This document shows positions 1 to 6,074 of a stretch of DNA of 16,684 bases, piece by piece. Both the position numbers and the translations under genes were made by a program. Below the pieces are notes generated by a model. The model saw only the letters and a program-made list of their open reading frames with translations, ran no database searches and was not told the origin of the DNA. Each line of letters opens with the position of its first letter. The first letter of the stretch is position 1. Source of the DNA: Thermodesulfovibrionales bacterium (lineage in GTDB: Bacteria > Nitrospirota > Thermodesulfovibrionia > Thermodesulfovibrionales > SM23-35); contig JAKLQR010000324.1 of NCBI GenBank assembly GCA_022013235.1, positions 1-16,684 on the forward strand, read 5' to 3'.

Positions 1-50
1 TGTAACAGCAAAGTGATAATGTCCTAATAGAGCAAAATGAAAATGTCCGG
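1..50 (+). repeat. IS left terminal inverted repeat with two iterated units
   Basis: Two related units lie in the same direction: 8-25 (GCAAAGTGATAATGTCCT) and 32-50 (GCAAAATGAAAATGTCCGG), starting 24 bases apart. The outermost bases are TGT. These are presumably transposase-binding sites. The outer copy has diverged from the inner copy. Confidence 0.8.
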
Positions 51-83
51 ATGCTAGACTGTACCTTTTTGAAAGGGGACAGA

Positions 84-1358
84 ATGGCAAGAGAGGACAT
101 AATCATCTTGAGACAGAAGGAACTGAGGCGGCTGCATGTGATACACAAGGTACTTCAAGGGGAACTGAGATATTCGACGGCGGCAGAGCTTGCCTCCCTG
201 AGCGAGCGACAGATACGCAGGATACTGAGACGGATACAGCAAGAAGGGGATGAGGGGATACGGCATAAGAGTCGTGGACGTCAATCCAACAGGAAGATAC
301 CACTGAAGCTGAAGGATAGGATCATAGGGCTCTATCGGGAGAAGTACCAAGGATTTGGGCCAACCCTCACGGCGGAGAAGCTCTTTGAAATGGATGGGAT
401 ACCGGTAAGCAAAGAGACAATACGAACCTTCCTTATAGAATCTGGAGATTGGCAGAAAGGGCGAAAGCACAGGAAGCATCGGCAGTGGCGGCAGAGGAAG
501 GAGCATAGAGGGGAGATGGTGCAGATGGATGGATCACATCATGACTGGTTCGAGGGTCGTGGTCCGTGGTGTGTGTTGATGGCCTACATTGACGATGCAA
601 CGGGGCGAGTGTATGGGAGATTTTACGAATATGAAGGGACCATTCCTGCCATGGACAGTTCCAAGCGGTACATGCGGAAATACGGGTTGCCGTTGCGACT
701 GTACCTGGACAAACACACGACGTACAAATCAACAGCGAAACCGACGATTGAGGAAGAACTCCAGGGGCTCGCACCGATGAGCCAATTTGAGCGGGCAATG
801 AAGGAGCTGGCCGTGGATGTAATCCATGCCCATAGTCCTCAGGCCAAGGGACGGATCGAGCGGCTGTTCGGGACGCTTCAGGACCGCCTGGTCAAAGAGA
901 TGCGTTTACGCAGTGTCAGCACCATTGAGGAGGCAAATCGGTTCTTGCAAGAGTATCTTCCGATATACAACAGAAAATTCTCGGTCAAGGCTGTGAGCAA
1001 GGAGGATATGCATCGACCTGTTCCTAAAGGAATTGACCTGGAGCAGATTCTCTGCATTAGAACAGAGCGGACGGTGAAGAACGACAATACCATTGCCTAT
1101 GAAAGAAAGCTCTATCAGATCGAGGAACCAACATTAAACAGGAAGGTTACAGTCGAGGAGCGGATCGACGGTAAGATGCTGATAGTGAGCCAGGGCAAGT
1201 CTCTTCGGTATCGACAGATTACCGAGCGCCCAGAGGTAGCAAAACAGCCGGTGATCAGAAAGAAGAGGTCCTCTTACGCTCTTCCGGTAGATCATCCTTG
1301 GCGGAAATTCGACATCAATCGATTTAAACGAAAAGCCCCGCAGGCGGCGGCGGTATAA
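84..1358 (+). CDS. DDE transposase, IS1202/ISNCY-like family
   Basis: The 424-residue product cuts and joins DNA for its own IS. An N-terminal helix-turn-helix spans about residues 22-50 (AAELASLSERQIRRIL). It is followed by a basic linker and a retroviral-integrase-like core. The likely catalytic residues are D149 (VQMDGSHHDWF), D209 (LYLDKHTTY) and E259 (KGRIERLFGTLQDRL). The C-terminal part carries the usual post-core KLYQIEEPTLNRK region. I chose the ATG at 84 because GAAAGGGG lies 5 bases upstream and family members start with MARE-like residues. An in-frame ATG at 51 would add 11 residues. The frame is intact with all three acidic residues present, so the element may be active. Family placement is from recognition of the sequence, not a search. 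Confidence 0.88.
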   Translation: MAREDIIILRQKELRRLHVIHKVLQGELRYSTAAELASLSERQIRRILRRIQQEGDEGIRHKSRGRQSNRKIPLKLKDRIIGLYREKYQGFGPTLTAEKLFEMDGIPVSKETIRTFLIESGDWQKGRKHRKHRQWRQRKEHRGEMVQMDGSHHDWFEGRGPWCVLMAYIDDATGRVYGRFYEYEGTIPAMDSSKRYMRKYGLPLRLYLDKHTTYKSTAKPTIEEELQGLAPMSQFERAMKELAVDVIHAHSPQAKGRIERLFGTLQDRLVKEMRLRSVSTIEEANRFLQEYLPIYNRKFSVKAVSKEDMHRPVPKGIDLEQILCIRTERTVKNDNTIAYERKLYQIEEPTLNRKVTVEERIDGKMLIVSQGKSLRYRQITERPEVAKQPVIRKKRSSYALPVDHPWRKFDINRFKRKAPQAAAV

Positions 1359-1359
1359 A

Positions 1360-1410
1360 CCGGACATTTCTATTTTGCTGAAAACCGGACATTTTCATTT
1401 TGCCTTGACA
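1360..1410 (-). repeat. IS right terminal inverted repeat with two iterated units
   Basis: Two CCGGACATTTnnATTTTGC units lie at 1360-1378 and 1385-1403, 25 bases apart, inverted relative to the left end. The element closes with CCTTGACA, so a consensus-like -35 hexamer TTGACA (1405-1410) points outward from the IS toward the slipin gene. No matching -10 lies 16-18 bases further on. Confidence 0.8.
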
Positions 1411-1426
1411 AAAATACCTCTTATAT

Positions 1427-1459
1427 TTGACTTTGTACTTGTAATCTGATACATATAAT
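1427..1459 (+). promoter_or_regulatory. Candidate promoter for the slipin gene
   Basis: A perfect TATAAT lies at 1454-1459, with TTGACT at 1427-1432 (21-base spacer, too long) or TTGTAC at 1433-1438 (15-base spacer, short) as a -35. It sits in the AT-rich 103-base gap between the IS and the slipin start. Neither pairing is ideal. Confidence 0.3.
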
Positions 1460-1513
1460 CACATAGAGAAAGAAATAAGTTAAAAATATTAATCTACGAA
1501 AAAGGAGGTTTCT

Positions 1514-2287
1514 TTGCCACCAATTGCACCATCTTTTATGGGATATCTTTTAGTAGTAATTCTCATTATATATTTTTTTTCGAGCGCGATAAAAATCCTT
1601 AGGGAATATGAAAGGGGGGTAGTATTCAGGCTTGGAAGGGTGATCCCTGTAAAAGGCCCTGGCCTTGTCATCATCTGGCCAATAATCGATAAGCTTGTTA
1701 GGGTTAGCCTCCGAACTGTCACCATGGATGTCCCTTCTCAGGATGTGATAACGAAAGACAATATTTCAGTCGCGGTGAATGCTGTTGTTTATTTCAGGGT
1801 CATGGAACCGATAAAGGCAATCACTGAAATAGAAGATTTTTATTTCGCTACATCACAGATCGCACAGACAACACTAAGGAGTATACTCGGTCAGAGCCAG
1901 CTCGATGAACTGCTTTCAAACAGAGAACAGGTAAATGCAGAGCTCCAGAAAGTTATTGATTTCCAGACTGAACCATGGGGAATTAAAGTCACGGCAGTAG
2001 AAGTCAAGAATGTTGACTTGCCTGTAGAAATGCAGAGGGCTATAGCAAAACAGGCAGAGGCAGAACGTGAAAGAAGGGCAAAGGTCATCCACGCAGAAGG
2101 AGAATTTCAGGCTTCCCAGAAACTCGCGGATGCAGCAACTATCATCGCGACAGCACCATCTGCATTACAACTCAGATTTCTCCAGACCCTAGCAGAAATT
2201 GCTACAGAGCAAAACTCAACGATAATATTCCCTGTGCCTATAGATTTGATAAAACCATTCTTAGAAAAGAGTGAAACACCAAAATAG
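1514..2287 (+). CDS. Slipin family protein (SPFH/stomatin-like)
   Basis: The 257-residue protein has one N-terminal membrane segment (about residues 9-31), then an SPFH/band-7 domain. Hallmarks are EYERGVVFRLGR (about 41-52), GPGLVIIWP, the TVTMDVPSQDVITKDN stretch, and the C-terminal EAERERRAKVIHAEGE coiled region (about 185-205). Slipins oligomerise at membranes and usually work with an NfeD-type membrane protease partner encoded immediately upstream. Here the position upstream is taken by the IS, and no NfeD gene is visible. The start is TTG at 1514, chosen because AAAGGAGGT lies 4 bases before it and no better start is present. Length is normal for the family and the frame is intact. Identity as a slipin is firm; its substrate or partner is unknown. 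Confidence 0.93.
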   Translation: MPPIAPSFMGYLLVVILIIYFFSSAIKILREYERGVVFRLGRVIPVKGPGLVIIWPIIDKLVRVSLRTVTMDVPSQDVITKDNISVAVNAVVYFRVMEPIKAITEIEDFYFATSQIAQTTLRSILGQSQLDELLSNREQVNAELQKVIDFQTEPWGIKVTAVEVKNVDLPVEMQRAIAKQAEAERERRAKVIHAEGEFQASQKLADAATIIATAPSALQLRFLQTLAEIATEQNSTIIFPVPIDLIKPFLEKSETPK

Positions 2288-2313
2288 TTTTATCTCCCCA
2301 CAGGAGAATTGTT

Positions 2314-2385
2314 ATGGCAAAATGCAATAATAAAACCTTACTCAAATTATTTCTGCTTTTGTCTATTATTGCAGATCAACATTGA
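2314..2385 (+). other. Mini-ORF resembling a truncated signal peptide
   Basis: An ATG 26 bases after the slipin stop is preceded by AGGAG with a 7-base spacing. It opens a 23-codon frame with basic residues followed by a hydrophobic run (LLKLFLLLSIIA), then stops after ADQH. This looks like the N-terminus of an exported protein whose remainder has been lost, or a genuine small membrane peptide. No continuation was recognised in the other frames downstream. The ribosome-binding site is the best evidence; coding status is uncertain. Confidence 0.25.
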
Positions 2386-2491
2386 TCATGAATATTATGT
2401 TTTACAATACACAGTTCTCAAAGCATGCGTAATGGTGTTAACTTCAGGAAGGACGTCTCATTTTGCATCTGTCTTTTTAGAAGAGACATAA

Positions 2492-2651
2492 TGGGGTCAG
2501 CCCTTGAATCGTGACGGATTCACATAAATTGGGGACTGCCATATTATCAATATAAAAGGATATTGAAACGACTTGGGGAAGACAGGAGATTCTCGAAGGG
2601 ATGGGAGAAAGAATTAAAGGCAATAAAGTCAATGATCAAGGGCAGACCCCA
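2492..2651. repeat. Segment bounded by 14-bp inverted repeats
   Basis: TGGGGTCAGCCCTT at 2492-2505 is matched by AAGGGCAGACCCCA at 2638-2651 (13 of 14 positions complementary), enclosing a 132-base interior. The TGGGGTCAG-type end resembles flanks that accompany REP/Y1-transposase-associated elements in many genomes. That resemblance is from memory. It may be a non-autonomous element or the remains of one. Confidence 0.5.
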
Positions 2652-2655
2652 ATGA
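2515..2655 (+). pseudogene. Protein-like remnant, 46 codons
   Basis: An open stretch without a start codon ends at TGA 2653-2655. Its last part reads like the C-terminus of a real protein: YKRILKRLGEDRRF, then SKGWEKELKAIKSMIKGRPQ, a basic amphipathic helix pattern ending in KGRPQ. It lies almost entirely inside the inverted-repeat-bounded segment, so it may be the tail of a lost mobile-element protein. The family is not recognised. The stretch could also be open by chance. Confidence 0.3.
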
Positions 2656-2672
2656 CCACACCAATGACCACA
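2649..2672. repeat. Tandem duplication of a 12-mer
   Basis: CCAATGACCACA occurs twice head to tail and overlaps the end of the right inverted repeat at 2651. It may reflect slippage or a target duplication next to the element. Confidence 0.6.
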
Positions 2673-2754
2673 ATATCTATGAATGAAACCTGACGGGCTT
2701 ATTCCCTGTGTGCTGGTTACTTTATTGGGCGATTATCGTACTCATCTGCTCAAT

Positions 2755-4425
2755 TTAATTTGTAATTACGGCGCTGTCTATTTTATTTAAGTTGTTGTCA
2801 TCAAGGTATTGATATATCGTAACAGTCTCAGTGACGGCTTGATCGTCTTTTTGCGGTATTATTACGACAAAAGTACATGATGGGTTGCCATGGTCAACCC
2901 ATGTCCCTGTGTTTGCATATATCTGATGATCATCAGTGCTGAACATAATAGCATGATGCGTATGACCGAATATAACGATCCTCCTGTTTGAAGATGGATT
3001 TGTAAAATATTGATATATAGACTGTGCATCCAGGGCCGGATTGAAGGCTCCGGCCAATAAAGCTATATCAAGCGGTATCGTTACAGGCACATTATTTTTT
3101 AACTGTCTGTCATTCCATGTGTCCTCTATCTCCTTGTAAAGATTTACATCAAGCGGACTATTGTTTGCCGCATAGTAAGGGATCAGATCATGTATTGCAT
3201 AAGTTTCAGTATAGCCGTCTATTCCCGTCTTTATTATTTTGTCATCCCAGCTTTCTTGTACGGGTTTTTGAGCCATAATGAGCTCCCATGCCGCCCAGTA
3301 TGATAAATAATAATACTGGTACTGATCTCCTGCGGCATCAGTCAGTTGTTGTCTGTAAAAAGTTGATTTGCCACTTTCAAGGTCGGAGGTGGTTGCGATC
3401 TTGGTTACAAAAAACCCCGGCGGCGTTATTGAATCGGTCTTTGTTATTGACCTGTTTGATATCGGGTCAGGAGCGTTAAAGAAATCATATCTGTGTCCAT
3501 GTTCTATAATAATTTCCGGATGATCCAGAGGAGTATACGCGCCTAATCCCTGAACATTGTCCCTGGCTTCAGATATTCCGGGGAAAACCCTCTGCATGTC
3601 CTTTGATTCTACAAGCATATCGTGGTTTCCAGGGACATAGGTTACACTGATGTTGCCGTCTCTGATGATGGTATTTATCGCGTCCACCACAGATTTATTT
3701 GCCGCAACAATCATATCTACAAATTCCGACTGGGATACTCCATTGAACGTATCGGAATCCATCGGCGCAACCCATTCATCAAACAGATCACCGTTAATTA
3801 CGAGTTCCCTTACATTGGGCATTTGCCTGACAAAATTCAGAAAACTCTCAAGTTTTGCGCTATTTGTATTGAACCAGCCGTAAAGGCCCGTTTTGCTTCT
3901 TTGATCTCCCATATGTATATCACTGATAATAATTATCATTATCCTGTCATTTCCCAGTTCGGGGATGTTGTCTGATCCATAACCAAAATTATAGTCCGTT
4001 GCAAAATATCTGACAAAATCTTGCTTTAAGGTATTGCCGTATACCGATTGAATATCCATGCTTACTTTAAGTTTGTATTCCTCGCCTGAGAGAAAATTTG
4101 CGCCATTCTTTGTCCTGATCATTATTTGTTTTGGCTTTTGAGAGTCGGATATAATTTCCATAGGGGGACTGTCAGATACCAATAGTCCGCCGGCTTTAAC
4201 AGCGTGCAGACTTATTTTTCCTTCAACTGTATCCATGTCCAGGGGCTCACTGAATTCAAGAATGATTGAATTTGTAGGGTCAACGGCCGAAGGCTTGTCT
4301 GCAGAATCAGATGTTTGAATGCTTGTTTTTACCGTCAACGGTTGCGAATGAGAAGAAGAGGAAGAGGAGCATCCCCAGATTGATAAAATACTTGCGCATA
4401 TCAACACAAGCAATAGTTTTTTCAT
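2755..4425 (-). CDS. Lipoprotein metallophosphoesterase with N-terminal Ig-like domain
   Basis: The 556-residue product has a lipoprotein signal (MKKLLLVLICASILSIWGC, lipid-modified C19) followed by a serine run. Residues about 45-145 look like a bacterial Ig-like (Big_5) domain (NSIILEFSEPLDMDTV, LSGEEYKLKV). From about 163 comes a calcineurin-like phosphoesterase fold with its metal ligands in order: SDIH (169-171), NGD (211-213), GNHD (266-269), HGH (309-311) and GHTHH (487-491). The substrate is unknown. Sequence between HGH and GHTHH is about 175 residues, longer than in compact relatives such as LpxH, and includes an aromatic stretch YYYLSYWAAW. The start is supported by GGAGG 6 bases upstream and by the signal peptide. 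It stands alone, divergent from the next gene, and probably acts in the periplasm or on the outer membrane. Confidence 0.88.
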   Translation of the reverse strand: MKKLLLVLICASILSIWGCSSSSSSHSQPLTVKTSIQTSDSADKPSAVDPTNSIILEFSEPLDMDTVEGKISLHAVKAGGLLVSDSPPMEIISDSQKPKQIMIRTKNGANFLSGEEYKLKVSMDIQSVYGNTLKQDFVRYFATDYNFGYGSDNIPELGNDRIMIIIISDIHMGDQRSKTGLYGWFNTNSAKLESFLNFVRQMPNVRELVINGDLFDEWVAPMDSDTFNGVSQSEFVDMIVAANKSVVDAINTIIRDGNISVTYVPGNHDMLVESKDMQRVFPGISEARDNVQGLGAYTPLDHPEIIIEHGHRYDFFNAPDPISNRSITKTDSITPPGFFVTKIATTSDLESGKSTFYRQQLTDAAGDQYQYYYLSYWAAWELIMAQKPVQESWDDKIIKTGIDGYTETYAIHDLIPYYAANNSPLDVNLYKEIEDTWNDRQLKNNVPVTIPLDIALLAGAFNPALDAQSIYQYFTNPSSNRRIVIFGHTHHAIMFSTDDHQIYANTGTWVDHGNPSCTFVVIIPQKDDQAVTETVTIYQYLDDNNLNKIDSAVITN

Positions 4426-4477
4426 TTTTGTCCTCCATCCATCTTATTTTTGTTCTTTCCTGGTCGTACTCTGCACA

Positions 4478-4486
4478 ATTATATCA
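4478..4486 (-). promoter_or_regulatory. Extended -10 promoter of the metallophosphoesterase gene
   Basis: On the minus strand TGATATAAT gives a TG-n plus perfect TATAAT extended -10, about 50 bases before the start codon. No good -35 is present, which is normal for extended -10 promoters. The upstream inverted repeat covers the -35 position. Confidence 0.5.
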
Positions 4487-4498
4487 GGTTTAAGAGGG

Positions 4499-4527
4499 GA
4501 GTGTGACAGGAAGGACATCACACACTC
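4499..4527. promoter_or_regulatory. Candidate operator, 29-bp inverted repeat
   Basis: GAGTGTG at 4499-4505 and CACACTC at 4521-4527 form perfect 7-base arms whose centres are 22 bases apart, two helical turns. The repeat covers the -35 region of the extended -10 promoter at 4478-4486. A dimeric regulator binding here would occlude or assist RNA polymerase. The arms could also form a weak hairpin. Confidence 0.35.
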
Positions 4528-4577
4528 TAAAGGGGGAAATTTTGGTTGAAAAGAAGGGTCAGTTCAATAAGGATTAG

Positions 4578-4660
4578 AAGGGGGAGAGGGGAGCATAATA
4601 TGCGGTCTCGAAGACCAATCCCCCAAAGGATGTTGTTTCCCCTCCCTTTGTGTCCCCCTT
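4578..4660. repeat. G/C-rich palindromic repeat element
   Basis: AAGGGGGA (4578-4585) pairs with TCCCCCTT (4653-4660), and GAGGGG (4586-4591) pairs with CCCCTC (4639-4644). A small central hairpin GGTCTCGAAGACC lies at 4604-4616. The 3' arm, CCCCTCCCTTTGTGTCCCCC, closely resembles CCCTCCCCTTTGTCCCC at 15504-15520 inside the M24 peptidase gene, so both may belong to one dispersed family. Related purine-rich sequence (AAAGGGGGAAATTTTGG) begins at about 4528. Confidence 0.55.
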
Positions 4661-4696
4661 ATAAATCAACATAGCAGAAAAGAGAATATAAAGCAA

Positions 4697-4930
4697 ATGC
4701 AAATTCCTGCGACTCAAGAAAGCATTTGTTATAGTAAAAGTATGAGATGCTTTTTTGTTGAATCGACTTTAAAGTACAGCGATGAGAAGGGTTTTGGGGA
4801 ATCCTATTTTATCACCTGTCCGGTATGCTGGAACGCGAGCATCAGGTACATCAAATGGGAAGACGGTACAGAGGAAACAGGCGAATGCCCTGTCTGTGAG
4901 AGAATGATACGGACATTGAATGATGAATAG
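4697..4930 (+). CDS. Small zinc-ribbon-like protein, unknown function
   Basis: The 77-residue product contains two CPVC motifs, at about residues 41-44 and 64-67, separated by 19 residues (ITCPVCWNASIRYIKWEDG, TGECPVCERM). The spacing fits a zinc ribbon, with four cysteines binding one zinc. No catalytic region is present, so it could be a small regulator, a nucleic-acid binder or a metal carrier. A second in-frame ATG at 4742 would give a 62-residue form that keeps both motifs. Neither start has a strong ribosome-binding site. It converges on mazG with a 20-base gap. The start is uncertain, but the motif pair makes coding likely. Confidence 0.55.
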   Translation: MQIPATQESICYSKSMRCFFVESTLKYSDEKGFGESYFITCPVCWNASIRYIKWEDGTEETGECPVCERMIRTLNDE

Positions 4931-4950
4931 GTGAGAGGCTATGATGCAGT

Positions 4951-5724
4951 TTACCCTCTGCGCTCATTCTGTTTTGCTTCATCCCAGAGCCTGTCCATCT
5001 CTTCGAGCGTCATCTCAGAGAGTTCCCTGCCCTGCTCCGCAGCCTTCATTTCGATATGGCGGAACCGTGAGATGAATTTGCTGATGGTTCTTCTGTGGGC
5101 ATCTTCAGGGTTCACTTTCATGAAACGTGAAAGGTTCACGAGCATGAAGAATATGTCTCCAAGCTCGTCTTCCATTTCATCCCTTTTTCCCGACTTTAGG
5201 GCGTCTTTCAACTCCTGCATCTCCTCGTCAACCTTCTTCAAAACGTCCTCGACCTTGTCCCAGTCAAACCCGGCCTGCGCTGCCCTTTTCTGAAGCCTGT
5301 GGGCCCTGAGCAGTGAAGACATCGCCTTTGGGACTCCTTCGAGGATGGAATCGCGGAGTTTGCCTTCCTGTTTTTTTATCACTTCCCATTGCTTCACCAC
5401 CTCGCCCGGCGTCCTGCATTCAGCTTCGCCAAACACATGAGGGTGACGGGAGATCATCTTTTCGCCGATCTTCTCAATTACGCCGGACATGTCGAATTCA
5501 CCCTTCTCACGAGCGATCTGGCACTGGAATACGATCTGGAAGAGAAGGTCCCCAAGTTCTTCCCTGATCTTTTCAGGGTCGTCCTCTTCGATGGCCTCAA
5601 TCAATTCATACGCTTCTTCAATGAGGTAAGGCTTAATGGATTCCCGTGTCTGCACTTTGTCCCAGGGGCAGCCGTTTACGCTCCTGAGCCGCTCCATGAT
5701 GGTTAAGAGTTCCTTGAGGTCCAT
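4951..5724 (-). CDS. mazG: Nucleoside triphosphate pyrophosphohydrolase MazG
   Basis: MazG hydrolyses NTPs and dNTPs to monophosphates and pyrophosphate, cleaning aberrant nucleotides from the pool. The 257 residues match the full-length two-domain form. The first domain has CPWD (19-22), EEAYE (36-40) and EELGD (55-59). The second has DEEMQEL (about 166-172) and EDELGDIFF (185-193). The linker carries the conserved RHPHVFG (93-99). All metal-binding acidic positions appear present in both domains. AAGGA lies about 6 bases before the ATG at 5724. The start lies inside the end of the upstream DUF2784 gene (22-base overlap), so translation is probably coupled to it and to rnr. Confidence 0.96.
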   Translation of the reverse strand: MDLKELLTIMERLRSVNGCPWDKVQTRESIKPYLIEEAYELIEAIEEDDPEKIREELGDLLFQIVFQCQIAREKGEFDMSGVIEKIGEKMISRHPHVFGEAECRTPGEVVKQWEVIKKQEGKLRDSILEGVPKAMSSLLRAHRLQKRAAQAGFDWDKVEDVLKKVDEEMQELKDALKSGKRDEMEDELGDIFFMLVNLSRFMKVNPEDAHRRTISKFISRFRHIEMKAAEQGRELSEMTLEEMDRLWDEAKQNERRG

Positions 5725-6074
5725 AGGTTCCTTTTCCCGGAGTAAAGATATACTGATATGCCGATAAGAATTAATGTTAACACAAATATAATTCCGGGCG
5801 ACAGTTCGAGATACACGATCTTTTCCGCATAATACACAAGAAAAGACCCTTTATAGAAAAGTGCCGGATCATGCCTTTGTCTGAACCATACTTCGAGATG
5901 CGTCAGAGGACAGTACCACCCGAAGACCTGAATGGTCAACGAAAAACAGAGGCCTGCGATATGGAGTATCTTGACTGTACGGTATTTCCTGCCTATAAAA
6001 GCACCGAATATAAGGAAGACGATCCAGAGAAAATGGGCAAGGACTATCAGATCAGCGGCTAACTGATAACTCAT
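5703..6074 (-). CDS. DUF2784 family small membrane protein
   Basis: This 123-residue hydrophobic protein has about four predicted membrane segments (near 6-28, 36-55, 76-90 and 94-112). It matches DUF2784 by the conserved features LIVLAHFLWIVFLIFGAF near the start, then CPLTHLEVWFRQ (about 55-66) and the following Tyr-rich FLVYYAEKIVY. The function of the family is unknown. Its start codon overlaps the rnr stop as ATGA, and its end overlaps mazG by 22 bases, so it is the middle gene of a translationally coupled operon. Family recognition is fairly firm. Confidence 0.85.
   Translation of the reverse strand: MSYQLAADLIVLAHFLWIVFLIFGAFIGRKYRTVKILHIAGLCFSLTIQVFGWYCPLTHLEVWFRQRHDPALFYKGSFLVYYAEKIVYLELSPGIIFVLTLILIGISVYLYSGKRNLWTSRNS

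Larger units (their letters stand above)
1..1410 (+). mobile_element. Insertion sequence, IS1202/ISNCY-like, apparently complete
   Basis: The two ends match as inverted repeats. The left end begins TGTAACAGCAAAGTGATAATG and the reverse complement of the right end begins TGTCAAGGCAAAATGAAAATG, with 19 of 24 positions identical over the first 24. Each end carries two copies of a GCAAAATgAAAATGTCCGG unit about 25 bases apart. A single transposase gene fills the interior and reads rightward. The left boundary falls on the first base of the window, so the left flank and any target-site duplication cannot be seen. A contig break at an IS end is a common assembly outcome when the IS is multicopy, which is an inference here. 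Family assignment rests on the transposase. Confidence 0.85.
2288..2754. other. Gene-poor interval with repeat debris
   Basis: This 467-base stretch holds no convincing full gene. It contains the mini-ORF at 2314, an inverted-repeat-bounded segment (2492-2651), a protein-like fragment (2515-2655) and a tandem 12-mer (2649-2672). A short TCTCC/GGAGA hairpin after the slipin stop lacks a T-run and is not a convincing terminator. Confidence 0.6.

Noticed and set aside
1405..1433. Hybrid promoter formed by the outward TTGACA of the IS and flanking DNA
   Set aside because: The bases 16-18 positions downstream (around TTGACTT) do not resemble a -10 box, so no complete hybrid promoter is present.
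2293..2307. Terminator hairpin after the slipin gene (TCTCC-ccaca-GGAGA)
   Set aside because: The stem has only 5 pairs and no T-run follows. The GGAGA is better explained as a ribosome-binding site for the mini-ORF.
2309..2491. 60-codon TTG-started frame after the slipin gene
   Set aside because: It shows no protein-like pattern or motif; a different frame with a better ribosome-binding site starts at 2314.
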